Of a DNA stretch of 64,000 bases, positions 28,489-36,455 are shown in pieces. The notes under the pieces are model-generated. The model was given only the letters and a program-made list of their open reading frames with translations, made no database searches and was not told the origin of the DNA. The position numbers and the translations under genes were made by a program. The DNA is from Prorocentrum cordatum (Eukaryota; Sar; Dinophyceae; Prorocentrales; Prorocentraceae), in assembly GCA_963575745.1 (NCBI GenBank), contig CAUYUJ010001386.1, positions 1 through 64,000 on the forward strand. The letters are read 5' to 3'. Each line of letters begins with the position of its first letter. The first letter of the stretch is position 1.

Positions 28489-31445
28489 CCATCGCCCTCT
28501 TCTTCTTCTGATGTAGAACTGCCAATGATGATGGCCATTGGCGCAGCTGGGACAGGCAGGTTTCCCTGCATAGCCGGCGTCTGTGCGTCGCTCGGCTGTC
28601 CCGGGGTAGGCGGCGCGGTCGTCGACTCAGGCTCGTTGCCGAGCACAGGCTGCCCGGCAATGTTGCGCATGGCCGTATTGTTTGGCCATAGTCCCACCGC
28701 CTGGATACCCCATCCTGGCGGAGGAAGAGCCTGACCGCGCATGGCGATGGCCCTTTCAAGAGCATCACGCCATCTCCCGCGGGAGTATATCACGTGTCTC
28801 TGCACGTCCTCAGGATGCGCGCTGTCAATGAGAGTCAAAGCTGCCAACACTAACTCCGAGTCATCGCAGGCGTCGGTGTCCTGCAGCATCATGATATCAG
28901 CTTCGATGCTCTCTTGACTCTCGGGATATGCGATGATAAGTATCTCATGCATCCTCATGAGGGTTTGCAGAAGTGCACGTGGTCCGTACGCGCCTGGAGA
29001 AAGCGAACCAGGGGGTGCAAATGGGATCTCTGGTTCACCTGCAATGAAAGCTTGAACGAACGCTTGAGACTCCATACCTATAAGTTCTTCATTAGTTTGG
29101 GGATAGGTAGGCCTGTTTCCAGGCGGGAGTTCAGGTGGAGGTTGGAGGTTGCGTTCAACCTCGGAAGGCGAGGCCTCCACAGTGATGTCCTCGTCACTGC
29201 TTTCGTAGGCCGTGATGTTGCCTGGGTTCCCGAACATCCAGTCGAAGAAAGACAGAGGCTGGTTTCCCAGCGTACCGTGATCCACGGGAGTGAGCTCGTC
29301 GTTGCCAATAACGAACCGGCGGACGTACTCGAGGTAGTACGCGTACAATCCATGACCATACGCCTCGAGCTCGTCGACGTTGTCCATGCAACTGACCCAA
29401 GTGTAAAATATATGTTCCATGGCCTCAAAATCCAGGAGGCTCAGATATTCGATGAATGGTTCACTCGAGCCAAAATGAACTTCGGTCGACCTGCCCTTTT
29501 CATTTCCCTTCGCTGGACACTCTCGCACAAGATGGTCGGCGCTGTCGCGCTCATGGCACTTCAGAACCTGGCCGTCTCTACCTCGCGGGTTTCCCCGCCT
29601 ACCCTTGCCTTTTCCTGAGGTCTCTCTGCGGCCCTTGCCACGGCCCTTTCCCCCGACGAATATCTCATCGTATTGTTCATCTGAGAGCCTCTGGAGGAAT
29701 GCCGTGAGTCCTCGTCCGTTCAACCTCCGACGACCTCGTTTACCTTTACCTTTTCCTTTGAAGCTCCTCCGTATCCTCCTCCTAACACGACGCACTGGTT
29801 TTCGTGCGAACCTCCTCCACCTCCGTTTAGCCTGTTGTAATAACCAGAACAAATGTTCAGCACGCTGATTGTCATTATCCACATTCATAATATCTGACCA
29901 ATCTAAAACTTCAACACCGTCTGATGATATAGTACATGTGTCGGTGCCGGAGTCGAAATCTTCGTCTCCCAAAGAGGTGGATACACCGTCGGTTAGGGGG
30001 TTTGATTCACCCCATAGAGAACGGTGTGGTTGTGGTTCTCTAGAAGGAGGGCTGGTTGCCCAGCTTGGTTGCGATCGATCTCCTGCTAGTAGAGCAGTGG
30101 ATTCTCCAGGATCATCAGCCCATATGCTTGAGGGCCCGTTCCCAGGCTGGGCTTCAGCGGTCAAGGTAGCGTAGAAATTTCCACTACCAGATCCCCTTCC
30201 CCTTCCGAACACAGATCCTATATTACCAGGAGACCGTTCAGATAGGTGGCCTATCGAACGCATCCTCTCCAGCAGCTCATCATGCTGTTGTTGTGTTCGG
30301 GGCATTTGGTGGTTGAGTGGCTGTGAGAGTTGCATGGCTCGCTGGTTGCCGACGCCTAAGGCGCGGAACAGGACCGCGGTTAGTAGTTGGAAGTTGGGAA
30401 GGTCAAATCCCACCGACTGTGCCTCAAGCCGGGCCATTTCGAATCGGGCAAGGGTGACGTCGAGTCGTTCTCCGTGAGGCACGTGGACGTCGATGAGTTG
30501 TGTGCCGGAAGTGAGCTGGCGCTCATCTTCCAGGCGTTCGAACTTCATGCTTAGGAGGAACATGATGTAGGTCACTGGGTCGGTGTGGACCCCATCGATG
30601 TCAGCACCATATATAATGTCAGGCGGTACCCTCATGGCGAGTGTCCTCGCTAGGCCACCCAGACCGCGTTGTATGGCGGCCGCTTGGGCCTGTGGCGTCA
30701 TACGTCCGCTTGTGACGTTGAGCCATGCGTTGACCTCATAAACGTACTCGCGGAAAGGTACGTTGCCTTGAGGGTCCCAATATGGGCCATGTGTTTGCCC
30801 ATCGGTGCTGTTGTCTCCACGACGCATGTGTCCGATTGCTGCCCCCAGCGCGAACCATATGATAGCGAAGATAACCAGCCAAATGCTGTGTAGATAGGGG
30901 TGGTTATGAGGCGCGTTGCCGCGCTGGGGTAGCGCCTTGTCGAGTCTTCGAGGCGCTCTATCTGGCGGATTTCTCCGCCCATGCTTCAAGTGTTGCGCTT
31001 TTGGTTCGTTGCCGAGCGGTTGGTGGTAGCGCAATGATGAAGCGTATATGGTACCAATGTCGTTGTCTAGACGTCGTACCTCTCGTGTCGCTTCTTGCTC
31101 TTGGATAGATCCTCGTAAACGTACTGGGAGTGGTAGCGCAGGGTGGTAGGTGGTCACGAAGAGCGTGCCGAAGAGTATGAGGCTAAGAAGAGCAAGAGCT
31201 GACCACACAAGAGTGCGGCCAGCTCCGCTATCAAGTCGAAAGTGAGCCTGGTAGGTCAAATAGCATCCGTCTCCATGGGAGGCGGATGAACTCACATTGT
31301 ATCCAATTCCATGTCGAAGGAATACGATATGGGGAGCGGATGGGTGGGATAGGATAAGATCGATGCATCGGTCTTTCCAGCACATAGCGAACACTAAGGT
31401 AAGTGTCCGGGCAAATAGGGCGCGCGTGCCTTCAGCCAAAGGCAA
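28416..31445 (-). CDS. Polyprotein part 1: membrane segments, Gag-like domain, degraded CCHC knuckle
   Basis: 1009 residues. Two hydrophobic segments near the N-terminus (about residues 78-99 and 186-205) are likely membrane-spanning, unusual for a Gag. A helical region (about 225-420; EVNAWLNVTSGRMTPQAQAA; LARFEMARLEAQSVGF) resembles Copia/Gypsy-type Gag in layout. A strongly basic stretch (RRVRRRIRRSFKGKGKGKRG) precedes CHERDSADHLVREC at about 29545. This would be a CX2CX4HX4C knuckle if R were the second Cys. An acidic, Gln/Pro-rich C-terminal third follows. The start is the first Met in the frame and is not certain. Stops at 28416 through one extra T in a short T-run. Confidence 0.65.
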   Translation of the reverse strand: MPLAEGTRALFARTLTLVFAMCWKDRCIDLILSHPSAPHIVFLRHGIGYNVSSSASHGDGCYLTYQAHFRLDSGAGRTLVWSALALLSLILFGTLFVTTYHPALPLPVRLRGSIQEQEATREVRRLDNDIGTIYASSLRYHQPLGNEPKAQHLKHGRRNPPDRAPRRLDKALPQRGNAPHNHPYLHSIWLVIFAIIWFALGAAIGHMRRGDNSTDGQTHGPYWDPQGNVPFREYVYEVNAWLNVTSGRMTPQAQAAAIQRGLGGLARTLAMRVPPDIIYGADIDGVHTDPVTYIMFLLSMKFERLEDERQLTSGTQLIDVHVPHGERLDVTLARFEMARLEAQSVGFDLPNFQLLTAVLFRALGVGNQRAMQLSQPLNHQMPRTQQQHDELLERMRSIGHLSERSPGNIGSVFGRGRGSGSGNFYATLTAEAQPGNGPSSIWADDPGESTALLAGDRSQPSWATSPPSREPQPHRSLWGESNPLTDGVSTSLGDEDFDSGTDTCTISSDGVEVLDWSDIMNVDNDNQRAEHLFWLLQQAKRRWRRFARKPVRRVRRRIRRSFKGKGKGKRGRRRLNGRGLTAFLQRLSDEQYDEIFVGGKGRGKGRRETSGKGKGRRGNPRGRDGQVLKCHERDSADHLVRECPAKGNEKGRSTEVHFGSSEPFIEYLSLLDFEAMEHIFYTWVSCMDNVDELEAYGHGLYAYYLEYVRRFVIGNDELTPVDHGTLGNQPLSFFDWMFGNPGNITAYESSDEDITVEASPSEVERNLQPPPELPPGNRPTYPQTNEELIGMESQAFVQAFIAGEPEIPFAPPGSLSPGAYGPRALLQTLMRMHEILIIAYPESQESIEADIMMLQDTDACDDSELVLAALTLIDSAHPEDVQRHVIYSRGRWRDALERAIAMRGQALPPPGWGIQAVGLWPNNTAMRNIAGQPVLGNEPESTTAPPTPGQPSDAQTPAMQGNLPVPAAPMAIIIGSSTSEEEEGDGCGLCENEATILMMEVNGEVEVDF
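28556..28569 (-). other. GNRA hairpin 12 (GCAGG-GAAA-CCTGC)
   Basis: Perfect 5-bp stem, GAAA loop, read as MQGNLP. Confidence 0.75.
28631..28644 (-). other. GNRA hairpin 13 (GCTCG-GCAA-CGAGC)
   Basis: Perfect 5-bp stem, GCAA loop, read as VLGNEP. Confidence 0.75.
29111..29124 (-). other. GNRA hairpin 14 (GCCTG-GAAA-CAGGC)
   Basis: Perfect 5-bp stem, GAAA loop, read as PPGNRP. Confidence 0.75.
29258..29271 (-). other. GNRA hairpin 15 (GCTGG-GAAA-CCAGC)
   Basis: Perfect 5-bp stem, GAAA loop, read as TLGNQP. Confidence 0.75.
29585..29598 (-). other. GNRA hairpin 16 (GCGGG-GAAA-CCCGC)
   Basis: Perfect 5-bp stem, GAAA loop, read as RRGNPR, just before the zinc knuckle. Confidence 0.75.
30051..30064 (-). 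other. GNRA hairpin 17 (GCTGG-GCAA-CCAGC)
   Basis: Perfect 5-bp stem, GCAA loop, in a different reading phase (PSWATS), so the protein motif is absent while the hairpin is kept. Confidence 0.75.
30134..30147 (-). other. GNRA hairpin 18 (GCCTG-GGAA-CGGGC)
   Basis: Five pairs including one G-U, GGAA loop, read as QPGNGP. Confidence 0.65.
30911..30924 (-). other. GNRA hairpin 19 (GCGCG-GCAA-CGCGC)
   Basis: Perfect 5-bp stem, GCAA loop, read as QRGNAP. Confidence 0.75.
30964..30979 (-). other. GNRA hairpin 20 (GGCGGA-GAAA-TCCGCC)
   Basis: Perfect 6-bp stem, GAAA loop, read as RRNPPD. Confidence 0.75.
31004..31017 (-). other. GNRA hairpin 21 (GCTCG-GCAA-CGAAC)
   Basis: Five pairs including one G-U, GCAA loop, read as PLGNEP. 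Confidence 0.7.
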
Positions 31446-32030
31446 CGGCGCGCGAGCTATGCTCCCGATACTATAACATATCCCAAAGAGCTACCCTTAA
31501 AGTTGCAGCACGGATTGCACACCTTCCGCCCAGTTGGCACGGGCGCGGCGTCTGACGTCGTTTCGCGCTACCTCCTGGCGAACGACGCTGCAATCCTCAG
31601 TGGGCTCAGCGAGAAGGGACAACCGGAGGGACCTGTAAGCCAGGACGCGTTCGACCCTGGCGCCGCAGTGTGTGTGCATGGAGATGTCGATGCCCCTGTC
31701 ATCGATCATGCTATGCTGTCCATGGTGGTTTGAGTAGAGATCCTGTGATGGTGTTCCCCAAGGTGCAGTTCATGATGAGCCTGCTGATCTTCGCGGTGAC
31801 GTTGATCGCGATCATGTTCATGGTGATGCCGACCGCTTGGCACTTGGACTCTTTCCTGGTGATGCTGATCGTACTGTCGACCGGCCAGGTGGACTCGGTC
31901 ATGGTGAAGCCGATGCAGTCCCTGATGGCGAAGGTAGAGCTGGTGCTGATCGTGACGGTATTCATCACGACCCAGCTCAAGGTGATGCCGACCGTGTGGC
32001 ACTCGGACTCGTGCTCGGTGATGTTGATTG
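31446..32030. other. Unassigned stretch with a 159-bp tandem repeat
   Basis: No gene recognised. Two similar segments start at 31859 and 32018 (GTGATGCTGATCGTACTGTC and GTGATGTTGATTGTGCTGTC), 159 bases apart, so the repeat is frame-preserving. Minus-strand translation shows DSTISITRKESKCQAVGIT and DSTINITEHESECHTVGIT, which could be a real degenerate protein repeat. Confidence 0.4.
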
Positions 32031-32040
32031 TGCTGTCTCT

Positions 32041-32325
32041 CGGATCGGCCACACGCTCCTGCAGCACCTGGTACAGCAGCAGGACGCTGGCACCGCGATT
32101 CACGAGGGCGACCTCGTCGTGTGGTACCTCGAGCAGATCGAGGACAGCATTGAATCCGAGGCCCAGCTCATGGAGTGCGAGATGGAGCTCCTCGATGCGA
32201 TCGACAAGCTAATCGACGAGGACTTCTTATCCGCCTCGCGGCCGACGGTCGGCCTGACGCGCGCGAGCCGCTTCCTCGTCTTGCGTTCGTGTCTGAGAGT
32301 TCGGGGTATCCTGGGGGTGGCGTAA
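32041..32325 (+). pseudogene. MCM6-like C-terminal fragment
   Basis: RIGHTLLQHLVQQQDAGTAI then HEGDLVVWYLEQIEDSIESE and AQLMECEMELLDAIDKLIDE resembles the C-terminal winged-helix region of the replicative helicase subunit MCM6. There, a GTGLxxxxxGDLIxWYxEQ segment is followed by a ..S..E......IIERLI.. helix. Nothing resembling the AAA+ core lies upstream in the window. The frame ends at a TAA at 32323. It may be one exon of a gene extending outside the window, or a dispersed fragment. The upstream limit is where similarity fades, not a verified splice site. Confidence 0.45.
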
Positions 32326-32436
32326 GTGGCGGATCCTCGTGTGGTCCGTAGCGCCACCCCCCAGGAGCCCTAAAAAGCGGCCCCGAGGGTGGCGGAAGTG
32401 GCGGATCCTCGTGTGGTCCAGTGCGCCACCCCGTCG
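32310..32436 (+). repeat. Two copies of a GGGTGGCG...CGCCACCCC hairpin unit
   Basis: The unit AAGTGGCGGATCCTCGTGTG plus GTCC occurs at about 32323 and 32398. Each is flanked by GGGTGGCG and CGCCACCCC, which are complementary. Confidence 0.6.
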
Positions 32437-32479
32437 GCGCCGCCCGTTTAGCCCCGCGGGGCTCTTCCCTTCGGGGCTG

Positions 32480-32540
32480 TCCTACCTGCCCTCCTCCCTC
32501 CTCCCTCCTCCCTCCTCCCTCCTCCCTCCTCCCTCCTCTT

Positions 32541-32581
<41 letters not shown>

Positions 32582-32620
32582 CTCCTCCTCCTTCTCCTCC
32601 TCCTCCTCCTCTCGCTTGCT
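32480..32620 (+). repeat. (CTCCTCC)n, (GTCCTC)n and (TCC)n compound microsatellite
   Basis: Heptamers CCTCCCT, then about eight GTCCTC hexamers, then TCC. The same compound order recurs at 38995-39125. Confidence 0.85.
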
Positions 32621-32814
32621 ACGTTGCGCCGATCTTGCAGATTTTGCGCGGGGGGGGGGGCCTGGCGGGGGGCCCTCGGGAGGCAGAGAGAGGCGAAGAC
32701 CTCAGGACCCCTTCGCCTCAGGGCCCCGCTTGTCACCCCGTGGCGGCCCTGAACGATCGCACCCCTGACGCTGTAGGCCTCCCGCATGGGGGCCGAGCAG
32801 ACGGCGTCATAGGA

Positions 32815-32987
32815 TCGCGCCGCATCGCCGATGCATCGCCGATGCGGCTGGATGTGGGCTCCGATGTTCTTCAAACCGACGGCGCCGATGCATCGTCGAC
32901 GTCGCCGATGCATCGGCGACGTCGGTTGGGAGAAAGTCGGCTCCACATCGAGCCGCACAGCAGATGCATCGGCGATGCGGCGCGCTC
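32815..32987. mobile_element. ~170-bp foldback with GCATCGCCGATGCATCG arms
   Basis: The left arm (CGCGCCGCATCGCCGATGCA, then GATGCGGCTGGATGTGG, CTTCAAACCGACGGCGCCG) is complementary in order to the right arm (CGGCGACGTCGGTTGGGAGA, CCACATCGAGCCGCA, TGCATCGGCGATGCGGCGCG). The centre is TCGACGTCGCCG. The whole sequence would fold on itself. Confidence 0.7.
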
Positions 32988-33046
32988 CTCCGACCACACG
33001 TGCCCCAACCCGGCGTGGGAGGCCCGGGGGCGTGCCTCCGTAAAGG

Positions 33047-33207
33047 GGCCCTGGGACACACACATAAATAGACACAGACCCCAGGAACCCCCTATACTTT
33101 CCAACATTTGCTGGGTGTTCGTCTTCCCCTCACTTCCAATAGTTCCCCATAGCTTCCTGAGAATCGACGATGCATGACTGTGTCTGTGTGCCGTTCCCCC
33201 TCCCGAA
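33047..33207 (+). repeat. Repeat S, copy 5
   Basis: GGGACACACACATAAATAGA, GCTGGGTGTTCGTCTTCCCC, GAATCGACGATGCATGACTG, then the CCCTCCCGA end. Confidence 0.65.
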
Positions 33208-33362
33208 TCTGGCTGTGGCGCCCAGGAGTCTCGCCGAGGCCCGAGGAGGCCCGAGACGCCCCAGGACCGCCTTTCGCCGTCGCTTCGACGCCCATCTCTC
33301 GTGCATTTCTCGGCTTCGTGCGTGTATTGCGAACGTTGTCTTATTCGGCGTTTCGACATTGG

Positions 33363-33521
33363 GCTTAGGTCGGGCATATCCTCCTACAGGTGGATTTTGG
33401 ACGGAAAATACATATAGTCCAACAACGCTCCAAAATAATTCACAAATGCTGAAAACATCATCCCCAAACGATTTGTTGACTATTTTGAACGTTTCTCCTG
33501 TAGAGGGGCACGCCCGACTTA
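33363..33521. mobile_element. TIR element family A, complete copy
   Basis: TTAGGTCGGGCATATCCTCC then TACAGGTGGATTTTGGACGG at the left; CCCCAAACGATTTGTTGACT, then CTCCTGTAGAGGGGCACGCC then CGACTTAA at the right. Confidence 0.78.
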
Positions 33522-33980
33522 ACACTGGGCCGAGGCGGGAGGGGAGGGGGGGTCTGGCTCCAGACCTCTGCTTGACACGACAGCTTGCAGCACTGCGTCC
33601 CATGGAGGGAGACTCAACCTGTCCGAAAAAGGCGGCAAAAAAGCAAGATCTACTCCACGGGGCGAAGAGTGGGGGTGCGACTGCTCGCGCCGATCGGCAA
33701 CAAAAATGAATGAGAGAACGAACACATGTTTGGTACGATGGCCCAAAATGCACCTCGATGGTTCTTGCTGGAAAAAAAGCACAGCCGGACCTCAGACAGA
33801 CGAACATCCCTCCAAGAACATGAGACCCTCCGCCGGCCAAGCGGAAACACATTCGAGGGCACCATCCCCCAGGATGCACGAGAACATCCGACAAGCACGA
33901 AGAACACGCCCTCCCCGGACCGACCTCGATCTCATTTCTCGGCCCGACTGTACACGCGTCCGAACAATGCCAGGGCCTGG
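33522..33980. other. No gene recognised
   Basis: Possible diverged relative of the 11.8-kb TIR element at 33716-33800, otherwise nothing identified. Confidence 0.35.
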
Positions 33981-34107
33981 GATTAAGTCGGGCGTGTCCC
34001 CCGTACAGGGGGATTTTTTTTACGAAAAACTAAGAATCCTCAGAAAACAATTCAAACATTGCTTAGAAATAATTACACCTGAGAAAACCCAATCAGTGGA
34101 TGATTTG

Positions 34108-34385
34108 AAATTTGATACTATGGATCTTGAGATCGATTGTGAGATCGATAATGAGATCGATAGTGGAATCGATAGTGAGGACGATTGTAAGGTCGATCGT
34201 GAGACCGATAGTGAAATCGATACAATAAGATCGATAGTGAGAACGATCGCGAGATCGCTCATGCGATCTCTAGTGAGATCGCTTGTGAGATTGATGGTGA
34301 GATCGATTGTGAGATCGATGGTGAGATCGATCGAGAAGTAGGTCATGAGATCGATGGTGAGAACGATCGATAAAGAGATCGACCA
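34108..34385 (+). repeat. 12-bp tandem repeat GAGATCGATRGT
   Basis: About 23 units of GAGATCGATAGT with variants (GATTGT, GATGGT, AACGATCG). The multiple-of-three period keeps frames open. Confidence 0.85.
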
Positions 34386-34566
34386 AGAGCCCAGGAACCC
34401 AGGAACCTCGCCGCCCTCCGAAATCGGCCCGGAACCCAGAACCGGGAACCCGGGAACCCGGGAACCCAGCCTGCCACCAAACTCGGCGGGGAACTGAACT
34501 TTCGCCAAATCCTTCAGCATCCGCTATAGGACCCCTTCCGTGCAAGCACTGATTGGGGAAAATATG

Positions 34567-34729
34567 AAGGGGCCCAGGGACACACAAATGAATACACACA
34601 CAAATAAAAAGATGCCCCTATCTTTTCCCATACTTTCTGGGCTTCTGTCCTCCCGCCCAATGCCCCTATTTTCCCATCTTTGCCTGGGAGGCGACGACGA
34701 ATTGTGTCTGTGTGTTTTTCCTCCTCCTG
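34567..34729 (+). repeat. Repeat S, copy 6
   Basis: GGGGCCCAGGGACACACAAA, TTCTGGGCTTCTGTCCTCCC, then TGTGTCTGTGTGTTTTTCCT and CCTCCTGA. Confidence 0.75.
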
Positions 34730-34770
34730 AAAATACTCCCCAGACTGTTGCTTCAAACTATTTTTGAATT

Positions 34771-34912
34771 GGCCCTGGGACACACAAATAAATACACAGA
34801 AATAAAAAGACTCCCAATATTTCCTATATTTTCTGGGTTTTTGTTTTCCCCCCACTTCCCATATTTTCCCATATTTTCTGGGAAATCGACGATGAAATCG
34901 ACGATGACTGAA
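34771..34912 (+). repeat. Repeat S, copy 7 (3' shortened)
   Basis: CCCTGGGACACACAAATAAA to TTTCTGGGAAATCGACGATG; the terminal TGTGTCTGTGTG block is missing. Confidence 0.7.
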
Positions 34913-35214
34913 AATAGCCCCCAGACTGTTGCTTCAAGCTATGTTGAATACTCCTCCTGTCGAGGGACACGCCCGACCTAAGGCTCGGGACGAGCAGCCC
35001 CGCCGCCCGCCCGCCGCCCGCCCGCCCACCGGGCGGGGGGCGTGCATGGGGCGCGCGCGAGGCCCCTCCGCCGCTTCGGCTGCCGCGCGCCACTCTCCGC
35101 CGCTTCGGCTGCACTTTCTCGGGGGGCCGAGGGTCGAGGATCGAGGATCGAGGGTCGAGGATCGATCTCTCGGGGGGCCGAGGAGCTAAGATCGAGAATC
35201 GAGCGACGATCGAC

Positions 35215-35388
35215 AGCGGGTCTTGCGCGAGATGGCACAGCGGCCTCACGCCGAAACTTCTGCTGGCCACCGGCGCGGCACGCTACACGGGAGGCGAGGG
35301 CGCTCAAGCGCAGCCTCAACGCGGGCAGCTTGCGCGCCCCGGTCGGCGAATGCGACCCCGCGTTTTTTTTGCGTCGCTCACTCGAGGG
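35215..35388 (+). repeat. Dispersed ~175-bp repeat with CGACCCCGTTTTTG end, copy 2
   Basis: CAGCGGGTCTTGCGCGAGAT, GGCGAGGGCGCTCAAGCGCA and GCGACCCCGCGTTTTTTTTG. Confidence 0.6.
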
Positions 35389-35687
35389 TCGAGGACCTAT
35401 AGACGTCCGCTTCTCGGAGGTCTGCTCCATCCACGGCCCCCCGATGTCTCGACCGCTTCCCTGTGGGTATATAGTTTTGCGTCCATGGCCCATCTTTTCT
35501 GGCCCCCAGGGGCCCGAACGCACGCGCCCCAGATGCCGAACTCTAAGAACCACTGCTGGATTGAAAAACTACAGACAAGAAAAACCCAAATCAGTGGATG
35601 TTTTGATCGACAATGAGATCGACCGGGAACCCGGGAACCCGGAACCCACCGACATCGGCCCGGAACCAATATAACCAGGTCGGGAGC

Positions 35688-35815
35688 GGCCAAGAGGGGG
35701 GCCCAGCGGGGGGGCCAGGGACGTAATGAAATAAGAAGAGGCGCCGTGAAATCTGGGGAGATATCATGGCCGACGCCATGATATCCACCCCCCTAGTCAT
35801 CGCCCCCCTCGACCA
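35688..35815. mobile_element. GCGGCCAAGAGG element, copy 3
   Basis: GAGCGGCCAAGAGGGGGGCC, GGACGTAATGAAATAAGAAG, the palindrome GATATCATGGCCGACGCCAT then GATATC, and GTCATCGCCCCCC. It is flanked by GGAACCCGGGA repeats at 35620-35660 and 35815-35850, also found at 34395-34470. Confidence 0.55.
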
Positions 35816-35909
35816 GGAACCCGGGAGCCCGGAACCAAGGACCTGGGAACCCAGCCGGCCACCAAGATCGGCGGGACGCTCTCGCCACAAATCCTTCGAC
35901 TTCCGCCAT

Positions 35910-35995
35910 GTAGGAGGAGGAGGATGAGGAGGAGGAGGAGGAGGAGGAGGAGGAGGGAGGAGGAGGAGGAGGAGGAGGAGGAGGAGGAGGACCCC
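35910..35995 (+). repeat. (GGA)n microsatellite
   Basis: GGA units with ATGA and GGGA interruptions. 36000-36280 contains nothing recognised. Confidence 0.9.
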
Positions 35996-36284
35996 TGTGG
36001 AGCAAGCGTGCGGATTGAAAAATCAGCTCGCCCGAGATCTCGGGGCCCTCCATGGGCGAGCCGGCCGAGGGCGGCGGCCCGCCGTACCCCTGTGGTCTGG
36101 CAAGGTTTCCACGGGGGAGCCGCGAGTTGCAACGAGCAAACGCACAAGACGCGCTTGAGAGCGCTGCACTCGGCCGATCCTCTTGGCAGCCGCTGAGTAT
36201 TGGCTGAGCCGGAGGCCAAGCTGAGCCGGAGGCTCAGAGGCCCCTCGAGCAAGTCCGCCGGCCATATGGGCGCGGGCGGCCCAA

Positions 36285-36452
36285 GGGTCCTACAGGGGGA
36301 TCTTCGAGGAGAAATGAGAAAGACCCCCAGAATAATCAAAACATAATCCAAAAATAGTCTGGGGACTGGCACTTTTTGCCCTTTGGGGGCATTTTTGGGG
36401 CACCTCTTATTCTTCGTCGGGAATCCCCCTGTAGGGGGACACGCCCGACATG
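36285..36452. mobile_element. Family A element with degraded left end
   Basis: Left CAAGGGTCCTACAGGGGGAT; body CAAAACATAATCCAAAAATA; right CCCCTGTAGGGGGACACGCC then CGACATGA. Immediately adjoins the next TIR element. Confidence 0.6.
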
Positions 36453-36455
36453 ACC

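Larger units (their letters stand above)
24191..31445 (-). mobile_element. Gag-like retroelement with Tpt1 and RING domains, 3' part lost in the gap
   Basis: Four minus-strand frames follow one another (31445-28416, 28488-27418, 27383-25554, 25728-24191). They overlap or abut where one-base shifts would join them, so I read them as one long polyprotein. Order: two membrane segments, Gag-like helical domain, basic KGKGKG region, CCHC-type knuckle, long Pro-rich linkers, Tpt1 domain, linker, RING-H2, coiled coil. No protease, integrase or reverse transcriptase is seen; these could lie beyond the gap. Composition is more balanced than the surroundings. About 21 GNRA stem-loops are scattered over the whole length. 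No LTR identified at the 5' side (31446-31500). Confidence 0.6.
33983..34982. mobile_element. Family A ends 1 kb apart enclosing other repeats
   Basis: Left end TAAGTCGGGCGTGTCCCCCG then TACAGGGGGATTTTTTT at 33983. Right end CTCCTGTCGAGGGACACGCC then CGACCTAA closing near 34980. A partial right body (CCCCAGACTGTTGCTTCAAA) also occurs at 34739, repeated at 34919. Between them lie a 12-bp satellite, a GGAACCC repeat and two copies of repeat S, so this is a nest of insertions. Confidence 0.5.

Noticed and set aside
29215-29240. Further hairpin around FGNPGN (GATGTT...AACATC)
   Set aside because: The outer arms pair, but the loop is not a simple GNRA four-base loop, so I did not count it in the hairpin family; it may be a double or degenerate member.
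29458-29480. Minus-strand match to the last 13 bases of the spliced leader (CATTTTGGCTCGAG)
   Set aside because: Lies inside the Gag-like coding frame, the 5' half does not match, and a 12 of 13 match is not rare enough.
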